Of a stretch of 7,940 nt of DNA, positions 1 through 5,707 are shown one piece after another. A program made the position numbers and the translations under genes. Source of the stretch: an uncultured Fidelibacterota bacterium (GTDB lineage: Bacteria; Fidelibacterota; Fidelibacteria; Fidelibacterales; Fidelibacteraceae); NCBI GenBank assembly GCA_937862595.1, contig CALMFL010000114.1, positions 1 to 7,940 on the forward strand, given 5' to 3'. The number at the start of each line of letters is the position of its first letter. The first letter of the stretch is position 1. The notes beneath the pieces were generated by a model, which saw nothing but the letters and a program-made list of their open reading frames with translations, was not told where the DNA came from and made no database searches.

Positions 1-239
1 CGGAACCCGTGTTCGGGGGCCAGAATAGCTTTCAGCGTAAGGCCTTCGCTTTGATGCAGAAGGTCCGCGATATGATTCCCGTGCCGGTCCAGGGAGGTAT
101 GGTTCGCAACCACCCCCACGTTCTTTCCCCTGAACATGGAGAAATCGGCTTTGGCGGCGTTGTCAAGGCCGGTCCGCACCGAACAGCCCGTCAGGAACAG
201 GAGGAACGCGGTCAGCGGAAGAAGGGTTTTATGCAGCAT
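1..239 (-). CDS. namZ: NamZ-like (DUF1343, GH171) lipoprotein, 5' fragment
   Basis: Only 79 codons are inside the window; the frame runs off the left edge. The start MLHKTLLPLTAFLLFLTGC is a lipoprotein signal peptide with lipobox LTGC and lipidation at Cys19. It is followed by GLDNAAKADFSMFRGKNVGV, then VANHTSLDRHGNHIADLL and the end ILAPEHGFR. This NHTSxDRxGxxxxDLL...PEHGFR layout is the start of the DUF1343/NamZ family. Characterised members (Bacillus subtilis NamZ, formerly YbbC, and Tannerella forsythia NamZ) release N-acetylmuramic acid from the non-reducing end of peptidoglycan fragments; the conserved PEHG Glu is in the family signature, though I cannot judge its catalytic role here. 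The ATG at 239 is supported by an AAGGAG ribosome-binding site with 6-base spacing. It follows ftsX by 50 bases, so it may be part of the same transcript. Whether the rest of the gene is intact is not visible. Confidence 0.85.
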   Translation of the reverse strand, partial: MLHKTLLPLTAFLLFLTGCSVRTGLDNAAKADFSMFRGKNVGVVANHTSLDRHGNHIADLLHQSEGLTLKAILAPEHGF

Positions 240-289
240 CGTGATCTCCTTAACGATTGTTTTGATCCTCCGGCATTATCTCTTCGGTC
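240..289 (-). other. Gap between ftsX and the NamZ-like gene
   Basis: This 50-base stretch is the longest gap between genes in the window. I see no stem-loop followed by a T-run and no clear -35/-10 pair, so there is no sign of a transcription stop between ftsX and the lipoprotein gene. It contains the AAGGAG ribosome-binding site, with its other bases unremarkable. Confidence 0.5.
246..251 (-). promoter_or_regulatory. Ribosome-binding site of the NamZ-like gene
   Basis: On the minus strand AAGGAG lies six bases upstream of the ATG at 239. It is the strongest Shine-Dalgarno I see in the window, where other genes have weak ones and depend more on coupling to the gene before. It fixes the start of this truncated gene. 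Confidence 0.8.
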
Positions 290-1168
290 TTATTTCTTGG
301 AAAAGATCTTATTCACGAATTTTCCGACGGATCCGGCCGAGGTCAGCAGTCCGATCAGGATCCCGAGGGAGAGGGTGTAGACCCATATCAGCTTGTACGT
401 GTGCAGTGAAAAGGTCACAAGGCTAAAACTGCTGGCGATGAATTTATGCATGACGATCAGTCCGGTTGCGGACAGGATGCCTCCGATAAGCCCCTCAAAC
501 GCGCCTTCGAGGATAAAAGGCATACGGATCAGCATGTTCCCGGCGCCCAGGATCTTCATGATCTCGATCTGACGGCGCTTTGCGTAGACGGACAGCTTGA
601 TGGTGTTGCGGATCAGCAGGTTCATGGCGAAGACCAGGATGATCAGGACGAAGATCCCCGAGACCATGATCGCCTCGGTGAGTTGTTCCAGTTTCTCGAT
701 CACGGCATGGCGGTAGTGCACCTCGTCGACGCCGGAAATGCTTTCGACCTGCTTTTTGAACAGCGACATGTAGCCGGGGTGGTTGTATTCCGGGAGCAGG
801 CGTATTTCAAAGGAGATGGGAAGCGGGTTCTCGTCCAGAATATCCGTGATGTTCTCCCCGAACTCCTCGCGAAATATGTCCGCGGCGGTCTCCTTGGAGA
901 TAAAACGGATGCGTTCGATGGTATTGTATTGTTCGAGCTGTTTTTGGATCGTGCCGGCCTGTTTCTCCGACAGGGCGGGATCAAGGTAGACCTCAATGAC
1001 CAGATTGCTCTTCAGGTCGCTCAACTGGCTGTAAAGCGTCCAGCTGACCTCGAAGAGGGCGATCAGGATCGTCAGCGCGATGCAGATGGTCAGAACGGTG
1101 GCGACGACCGGGGTGCGTTCCCGCCAAAGGTTGTTGAATGTCTGACGCAGGATGAAAAAGAATTTCAT
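290..1168 (-). CDS. ftsX: Cell-division membrane protein FtsX
   Basis: FtsX is the membrane partner of FtsE and carries a large periplasmic domain that, in E. coli and several Gram-positive bacteria, recruits and controls peptidoglycan hydrolases or their activators. The 292 residues contain four membrane segments (about 18-44, 166-188, 226-246, 260-280). The periplasmic domain lies between the first two (about 48-163), with the FtsX-typical SKETAADIFREEFGENITDI and LDENPLPISFEI sections (91-122). After TM2 comes NTIKLSVYAKRRQIEIMKIL (188-207), then PFILEGAFEGLIGG (217-230), the permease signature. The ATG overlaps the ftsE stop by 4 bases, so the two subunits are probably translated together. 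The C-terminus is short and basic (NKIFSKK). No terminator follows; a lipoprotein gene starts 50 bases downstream. Confidence 0.95.
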   Translation of the reverse strand: MKFFFILRQTFNNLWRERTPVVATVLTICIALTILIALFEVSWTLYSQLSDLKSNLVIEVYLDPALSEKQAGTIQKQLEQYNTIERIRFISKETAADIFREEFGENITDILDENPLPISFEIRLLPEYNHPGYMSLFKKQVESISGVDEVHYRHAVIEKLEQLTEAIMVSGIFVLIILVFAMNLLIRNTIKLSVYAKRRQIEIMKILGAGNMLIRMPFILEGAFEGLIGGILSATGLIVMHKFIASSFSLVTFSLHTYKLIWVYTLSLGILIGLLTSAGSVGKFVNKIFSKK

Positions 1169-1875
1169 TGGGGGTCCGCCAGAAGATTGATGCGCTGGTT
1201 CAGGGGAGAAAATGTCCGGTCCGGCGGCAGGATCTGCCCGTTCTCCATATAGATCCTCCGGTAGGGCGTGTCCTTGATGAGCTCGTAATCGTGCGTGGCC
1301 ATGATCACGGAAGTCCCGTTCTGATGGATACGTTCAAGCAGGGAAAGCACGTTCCGGGAGGCCTCCCGGTCCAGGTTGCCGGTGGGTTCGTCCGCAATGA
1401 TCACGAAGGGGTTCTTGGCCATGGCGCGTGCGATGGCGACGCGCTGCTTTTCGCCCAGGCTGAGCGTCGAGGCCTGCTGGCGCTCGCTCTGCAGCATGTT
1501 CACTTCGTCCAGCAGGAGGCGGACGAGGCGGATGATGTATTTCCGGCGGTAGCCTTCGATGACAAGGGGCAGGGCGACGTTGTCAAAGACGCTCATGTTC
1601 TCGATCAGCTTGAAATCCTGGAAAACCACGCCGATATTTCTCCTGAGGACGTTGATCTGACGGGGAGAGATCCGGTAGGAGGACCATTTGTCCACGGTCA
1701 CGGTTCCCGATGAGGGGAGGATGTCCATATAGATCAGGCGCAAAAGCGTCGACTTGCCGGACCCGGTGGGTCCGATCAGCAGGGTGAAATCGCCGTCGCG
1801 CAGCTGAAGATTGATGTCTTTCAGCGCGCCGGGGACGTACCCGTAGTTCACGGTGACTTGGCTAAATTGAATCAT
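1165..1875 (-). CDS. ftsE: Cell-division ABC transporter ATP-binding protein FtsE
   Basis: FtsE is the cytoplasmic ATPase of the FtsEX complex, which links ATP hydrolysis at the divisome to activation of peptidoglycan hydrolases. The 236 residues show Walker A GPTGSGKST (35-43), a Q-loop VFQDFKLI (84-91, very typical of FtsE), an ABC signature LSLGEKQRVAIARA (138-151), Walker B VIIADEPTGNLD (158-169) and an H-loop ATHD (193-196). The opening VNYGYVPGALKDINLQL (9-25) also fits the family. The signature reads LSLGEKQ rather than the usual LSGGEQQ; the essential Ser and following Gly are kept, so activity is plausible. The ATG overlaps the methyltransferase stop by 4 bases without an obvious strong Shine-Dalgarno, and its own TGA overlaps the ftsX ATG by 4 bases. 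A 20-residue tail follows the core. Confidence 0.95.
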   Translation of the reverse strand: MIQFSQVTVNYGYVPGALKDINLQLRDGDFTLLIGPTGSGKSTLLRLIYMDILPSSGTVTVDKWSSYRISPRQINVLRRNIGVVFQDFKLIENMSVFDNVALPLVIEGYRRKYIIRLVRLLLDEVNMLQSERQQASTLSLGEKQRVAIARAMAKNPFVIIADEPTGNLDREASRNVLSLLERIHQNGTSVIMATHDYELIKDTPYRRIYMENGQILPPDRTFSPLNQRINLLADPQ

Positions 1876-2597
1876 TGCATCACGACAAGCATCCGGTTTG
1901 AGGCTTCATGAGCTTCATCAAAGGTAAACTCTTCGAGGAATATAAAGCTTCTTGAAGGAAATTCCACGGACAATTTCACAATTTCACGGTATTCGAAGAT
2001 ATACTGGTGATGCTGTTCGTGGAAGGCCCTGCCGTCCGGATGATAGATATACAGGTCGGTCACCGCGATGTTTTTCTTTTCATAAAAGGTATTCTGGCGT
2101 TTAAAGGAGATCCCCTCGGGAGAGGTGTCTTCGTAGGAGGTGTCGGTAAAGTATTCCTTGATCACGCCACGCATGGCGAAGTCGAACACGTAGGTCTGTC
2201 CCGGCTTCAGGTGTTTCGCCATGTAGCGGATATGGTCCCGGACCGCGTCAAAGGAGGAAATGTAATTCAGCGCGTCATGGATGTTGACGTATAGGTCCAC
2301 GTTTTTGAGGGGCGGGCGCAGCATGTTGCCGGTTGAAAAATGAATGCCGGGATGCAGGGACTTTGCGACGCGGATCATGGGCTCCGAGAGGTCGATGCCG
2401 TATTTTTTGGCGGCCGGGAACAGGTTCAGAAAGGTCCCGGTGCCGCAGGAAAGATCATAGACCGACGCGGTGCCGAACCCGAAGGCCTCCGCCAGGTCGG
2501 CGATATAGTCGCACCAGCCTTCGTAATCGACATCGGCCATCAGGTGGTCGTAAATGCCCGAAGAATGGGTGTAGGGGGGGACGCGTTTATACTCCAT
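1872..2597 (-). CDS. Class I SAM-dependent methyltransferase
   Basis: The 241-residue protein has a Rossmann-type methyltransferase core: motif I VYDLSCGTGTFLNLF (46-60), which binds S-adenosylmethionine, then GIDLSEPMI (67-75) containing the acidic residue that holds the ribose, followed by NMLRPPL and the DALNYISS segment (108-115). HLKPGQTYVFDF (129-140) matches the post-core strand region. The opening YTHSSGIYDHLM-ADVDYEGW is typical of small-molecule or lipid methyltransferases of this style. Start: an in-frame ATG at 2660 would overlap the antiporter by 62 bases and would add residues that match nothing, whereas the ATG at 2597 begins the conserved-looking Y-x-x-LM-DVDY segment. Its Shine-Dalgarno is weak. 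The TGA overlaps the ftsE ATG by 4 bases, so it is likely translationally coupled to ftsE. Substrate unknown; this exact family is not assigned. Confidence 0.8.
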   Translation of the reverse strand: MEYKRVPPYTHSSGIYDHLMADVDYEGWCDYIADLAEAFGFGTASVYDLSCGTGTFLNLFPAAKKYGIDLSEPMIRVAKSLHPGIHFSTGNMLRPPLKNVDLYVNIHDALNYISSFDAVRDHIRYMAKHLKPGQTYVFDFAMRGVIKEYFTDTSYEDTSPEGISFKRQNTFYEKKNIAVTDLYIYHPDGRAFHEQHHQYIFEYREIVKLSVEFPSRSFIFLEEFTFDEAHEASNRMLVVMQ

Positions 2598-2598
2598 G

Positions 2599-3534
2599 TC
2601 AGCGCCAGAGAAAGGAGATAAGGACGAAGGAGACGTAGAGCAGCAGAAGTCCCGCCGCATGGAGGCGGCCGATGCCCTTGGAAATGAAAATAATGGGGAA
2701 GAGGAGCAGGCTGAAGATCAGCATGTAGGGCACTTCAAAGGTATAGATCGACAGGTTGATCGGAAGTCCTTTTACCGTGGCGGCGCCGCCGGCCACGAAG
2801 AACATGTTGAACAGGTTCGATCCGATCACGTTGCCGATCGAGATGTCCGATTCGTTCTTGACCTGGGCCATGATGCTGGCGGCGAGTTCCGGCAGGGACG
2901 TTCCCACGGCGACAACGGTCATGCCGATGACGATCTGCGAGATGCCGAAGTGTTCGGCGATGCGGGAAGCGCCGTCGATGATCGCCTTCGAGGCGAAGAT
3001 CAGGGCGGTGATCCCGCCCAGCGTGTAGAGAATATTCCGCAGCATGGAATCGTCGGTTTTGGGCAATGTCTCCCTGACCTCGCCCTCCCGGGAGCTTTTG
3101 ATCAGAAAGTAGACATAAGCGACAGTGAGAAGGATAAATACAATGCCCTCGAAACGGCTGATGCCGTTATAGGCCAGGAGGCAAAAGAGAAGAGAGCCCA
3201 TTAACAGGATCAGCAGCTGCAGGCGGATATTATGGTATTTCAGCGTAATGGGGGCGATCAGGCCGGCGATCCCGAGGATCAGGCCGATGTTGGCGATATT
3301 GGATCCGATGATATTTCCGACGGAGATATCCGAAGCGCCCTGAAGCACGCCGAACATGCTGACCATGAATTCCGGCATGGAGGTGCCGAACGCAACGATC
3401 GTCAGTCCGACGATAATGGGCTTTACGCCCAGGATCCGTGCGATGTTGGCGCTTCCGGTCACGAGGTATTTCGCTCCGAAATACAGCAGGAGGACGCCGG
3501 CAAGCAAGATGATCACACTCAGATAAAAGGGCAT
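2599..3534 (-). CDS. yrbG: Calcium/sodium antiporter, YrbG family
   Basis: This inner-membrane protein belongs to the CaCA cation exchanger superfamily (K+-dependent Na+/Ca2+ exchanger-like), which extrudes Ca2+ in exchange for Na+. The 311 residues are hydrophobic throughout, with about ten membrane segments. The two inverted alpha-repeats are clear: AFGTSMPEFMVSMF (48-61) with GNIIGSNIAN (73-82), and AVGTSLPELAASI (209-221) with GNVIGSNLFN (234-243). The Glu in each GTSxPE and the Asn/Ser of GSN line the ion site in this family. A hydrophilic loop (147-165, with SSREGEVRET) separates the halves. The ATG at 3534 lies 3 bases after the nadD stop, and the AGGTAG ribosome-binding sequence (3543-3538) overlaps that stop. 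The actual transported ion cannot be told from sequence alone. The following methyltransferase begins one base after its TGA. Confidence 0.93.
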   Translation of the reverse strand: MPFYLSVIILLAGVLLLYFGAKYLVTGSANIARILGVKPIIVGLTIVAFGTSMPEFMVSMFGVLQGASDISVGNIIGSNIANIGLILGIAGLIAPITLKYHNIRLQLLILLMGSLLFCLLAYNGISRFEGIVFILLTVAYVYFLIKSSREGEVRETLPKTDDSMLRNILYTLGGITALIFASKAIIDGASRIAEHFGISQIVIGMTVVAVGTSLPELAASIMAQVKNESDISIGNVIGSNLFNMFFVAGGAATVKGLPINLSIYTFEVPYMLIFSLLLFPIIFISKGIGRLHAAGLLLLYVSFVLISFLWR

Positions 3535-3537
3535 AAG

Positions 3538-4125
3538 CTACCTGTAAAGTTTGTTCCGGTCAATATAGTCCCGTATTTCGTCGGGAAGAAGCGAATTCAC
3601 GTCGCCTTCCGCTTTTAAAATTGCTCTTATCTCAGAGGAAGAGACCGGAAAGGGGTCGGCGTTCAACAGATGCAGCTGAGCGCGGAAAGGGTGGCGGTCG
3701 ATCTTAAGGCGGGCGTCCGGATGGCTTCGGGGAAGGACGATAAAATCGCAGTAGCGGAAATGTTCGGGATAGCCTTTCCAGCGGTCGAGCCGGTCAAGAT
3801 GGTCGTCGCCGATGACCCACAGCAGGGAATTTTCGGGATACAGCGCGTGAAAGGCTTTCAGGGTGTCCAGAGTGTAGGAGATCCCCTCGCGCCGGATCTC
3901 GATGTCGGAAACGGCCGATCCGGGTACCGATCGGGCCGCGATATCGAGCATCTTCAGACGATGGTCGTCCGGAGCGTATTTTTGCATTCCCTTAAAGGGG
4001 GAATAATGGGCGGGAATAAAGAACAGGCCATCAGGCTTGAAGGCATCTGCGATGTGCCGTGCAAAATAAATATGTCCGTTATGGACGGGATCAAAGGCCC
4101 CGCCGTAAAGACATAAAGGCTTCAT
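3538..4125 (-). CDS. nadD: Nicotinate-nucleotide adenylyltransferase
   Basis: NadD joins nicotinate mononucleotide and ATP to give deamido-NAD, a cytoplasmic step of NAD synthesis. The 195-residue length is normal. The nucleotidyltransferase motif GGAFDPVHNGH (8-18) contains the HxGH signature that binds ATP. Also present are SYTLDTL (83-89), WVIGDDHLDRLDRW (103-116), and the C-terminal PVSSSEIR (160-167), matching the ISSTxIR nucleotide-binding motif. The segment IPAHYSPFK (37-45) replaces the more usual PPHK, so the His before Lys is absent; related families vary here and I do not read it as loss of function. Start and stop are coupled: ATG overlaps the bamD TGA by 4 bases, and the TAG is only 3 bases before the exchanger start. 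No strong Shine-Dalgarno precedes it, which suggests translation coupled to bamD. Confidence 0.95.
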   Translation of the reverse strand: MKPLCLYGGAFDPVHNGHIYFARHIADAFKPDGLFFIPAHYSPFKGMQKYAPDDHRLKMLDIAARSVPGSAVSDIEIRREGISYTLDTLKAFHALYPENSLLWVIGDDHLDRLDRWKGYPEHFRYCDFIVLPRSHPDARLKIDRHPFRAQLHLLNADPFPVSSSEIRAILKAEGDVNSLLPDEIRDYIDRNKLYR

Positions 4126-4898
4126 TCAGGCCAGTCCATGGAGAGATTTAGCAATTTGTTATAGTTCAGCTTGTTCTTTGCGGACAGATCCGCCTCGCTC
4201 ACCTTGTTCAGCATCCGGATCATATCCTCGCGTTTCAGCAGTTTGGCGTAGCAGGTCGCGATCTCCAGATAGGTGTCGTTCAGGTAAGGGGTATCGTAAT
4301 AGGAATCGAGGATCTCATTGAAGGTAATGATCGCGGCATTCCATTCGCGCAGCACCATGTACAATTGTCCGGCCTCATAGACTTTTTTGGCCAGTCCCGA
4401 ACGCAGTTCGCGGATCCGTTCCTCGGCATTCGCGCGGTTCTCGCTGAAGGGATATTCATCGATAAAATCCTGGTAGGCGGCGATGGCCTTTAAGATGTAC
4501 TGCTGGTCGCGCTGGTATCCCGGGCTTTGCATATAATAGCACTCGGCGATCTTGAAGCGGGTCTTTTCATACAGATCGCTGGCCGGCCAGCGGCGGAGCA
4601 ATTGCTGGTATTCGTCGATCGCGAGCAGGTATTCCTTCAAGGCGTAATGCGAGGACGCGAGATAGTACTGCGCATCGTCGGCAATATCGCTTCCGGGCGC
4701 ATTGAACACCACATAGGTGAAGTCTTCAATGGATTTGTAATATTTTTTCGCTTCGAAGTTCACGAGGGCGTCTTCGTAGCGCTCGATGTAGCTGCGCTCT
4801 TTCGGAGGCTCCTTCGCTTCGACTTCTTTTGATCCGGAGCATCCCGAAAGCAGCATGCCGAGAACCGGAATGAGACAGAGAACAAGGTGTTTTTTCAT
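4122..4898 (-). CDS. bamD: Outer-membrane assembly lipoprotein BamD-like (TPR)
   Basis: BamD is an outer-membrane lipoprotein of the BAM complex that inserts beta-barrel proteins, acting with BamA. The 258 residues start with a lipoprotein signal and lipobox LLSGC, with Cys20 as the lipidation site. TPR-type helices follow: roughly 36-69 (YIERYEDALVNFEAKKYYKS), 73-105, 112-150 and 170-235. The stretch from PGYQRDQQYILKAIAAYQDF through DEYPFSEN (126-154), then REL..GLAKK and the REWNAAIITFNEIL helix, fits the BamD/YfiO pattern, and the length is close to the E. coli protein. The ATG at 4898 follows GGGAT weakly and is 13 bases after the previous stop. Its TGA overlaps the nadD ATG by 4 bases. 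A generic TPR lipoprotein of the same fold is the alternative, but the YQRDQQ-to-YPFSEN section favours BamD. Confidence 0.88.
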   Translation of the reverse strand: MKKHLVLCLIPVLGMLLSGCSGSKEVEAKEPPKERSYIERYEDALVNFEAKKYYKSIEDFTYVVFNAPGSDIADDAQYYLASSHYALKEYLLAIDEYQQLLRRWPASDLYEKTRFKIAECYYMQSPGYQRDQQYILKAIAAYQDFIDEYPFSENRANAEERIRELRSGLAKKVYEAGQLYMVLREWNAAIITFNEILDSYYDTPYLNDTYLEIATCYAKLLKREDMIRMLNKVSEADLSAKNKLNYNKLLNLSMDWPE

Positions 4899-4911
4899 AA
4901 TATCCCGTCAG

Positions 4912-5694
4912 TTAAAAGCTAAGGGCGATACCCGCCTGGAATCCGATCGCCTCCGATGAACCGATCATGGGGGCGGTATACAATTTACAACCGATTTCGC
5001 CATTTTCATGCAGTTTCTTTATCCGAAATCCCGCGTCGATGGCAGAGATGAAATGATTGAAAAACAAGGCTGTTCCGAAGTATCCGCCGATCCTGTAAAA
5101 ATTATTGGCCGTCCGGCGCATCCCGGAATAGGTGTACTGGTTGTCGGAATATTTCGGCGTGATGCCGTTCAGGGGGTCTCCCGGATCTTCCCCGCCGGGC
5201 GTCCAGTCGTCCCAACCGGCCTTGAACTGTTCATACTTGCCGATATTTTCATAGAAATGGTAATCTTTCTGGATAGTGATATGGGTGTAGCCGTTCGCGA
5301 TATCCGTCATCATCGCCTGATAGCTGGATTCGATCTGGGGCGAATAGGAGCGGTTGTCCACATAGACCGTCGAGGTATGGGTCGTCGGGTCGGTGACCGG
5401 ATCGTAGACCCCGATCCAGTCCGTGACGTTCCAGTGAAGATCCGCGTAATCTTCATATTCCTCAACGCCGCGGTTGCCGAGGCGGTCAAAGTGGATGTTC
5501 CCGGTGATGAACGCGGCCTCCAGAGTAAGGTAGACTGCCGCCATCACCTTGCTCTCCGCATACCACTGGCCCGCCCCGGGGACGAGTGCGGACATGGCGA
5601 TCCCCAGCGGGATGGAACGGGAACGGATCTTTTCGGGCGGCTGCGCCTGCAGCAGGGAAAAGACGATCAGGAGTGTGAGAATGAAGCGTTTCAT
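4912..5694 (-). CDS. Secreted DUF5683-like envelope protein
   Basis: This 260-residue protein begins with a signal peptide: Lys-Arg, a hydrophobic stretch FILTLLIVFSLL, and a likely cleavage after Ala17 (LLQA-QPP). Just after it comes ALVPGAGQWYAESKVMAAVY (36-55), the PGxGQxY...KA-type motif I associate with DUF5683 proteins. Near the end, a segment with RRTANNFYR and NHFISAIDAGFR (193-224) is also typical of such proteins, and the C-terminus alternates polar and hydrophobic residues and ends in Phe. I infer an outer-membrane or periplasmic location; the molecular function is not known. The ATG at 5694 is chosen over an in-frame ATG at 5781 because it starts the signal peptide, follows AAAGG, and avoids a 74-base overlap with the barrel gene, whose TAA is 13 bases upstream. 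It lies 13 bases before the bamD-like gene, so joint expression is likely. Confidence 0.75.
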   Translation of the reverse strand: MKRFILTLLIVFSLLQAQPPEKIRSRSIPLGIAMSALVPGAGQWYAESKVMAAVYLTLEAAFITGNIHFDRLGNRGVEEYEDYADLHWNVTDWIGVYDPVTDPTTHTSTVYVDNRSYSPQIESSYQAMMTDIANGYTHITIQKDYHFYENIGKYEQFKAGWDDWTPGGEDPGDPLNGITPKYSDNQYTYSGMRRTANNFYRIGGYFGTALFFNHFISAIDAGFRIKKLHENGEIGCKLYTAPMIGSSEAIGFQAGIALSF

Positions 5695-5707
5695 AAGGCC
5701 TTTAATG

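Noticed and set aside
9..426. Plus-strand small open frames at the left end
   Set aside because: They lie opposite the NamZ-like lipoprotein fragment and the end of ftsX, which have clear family motifs and a ribosome-binding site.
446..1252. Long plus-strand open frame opposite ftsX and the end of ftsE
   Set aside because: Its product is rich in Asp, Gln, Gly and His with no motif. It is the antisense shadow of two well-supported genes.
2598..2660. Upstream ATG start for the methyltransferase
   Set aside because: It would add 21 residues that overlap the antiporter end, with no matching family feature. The start at 2597 fits the gene junction better.
2596..3204. Plus-strand open frame opposite the antiporter
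   Set aside because: Its translation is very hydrophilic, as expected from the complement of hydrophobic codons, and the opposite strand has an unambiguous exchanger.
5697..5704. AAGGCCTT palindrome before the DUF5683-like start
   Set aside because: It is too short for an operator or terminator claim and partly serves as the ribosome-binding region.
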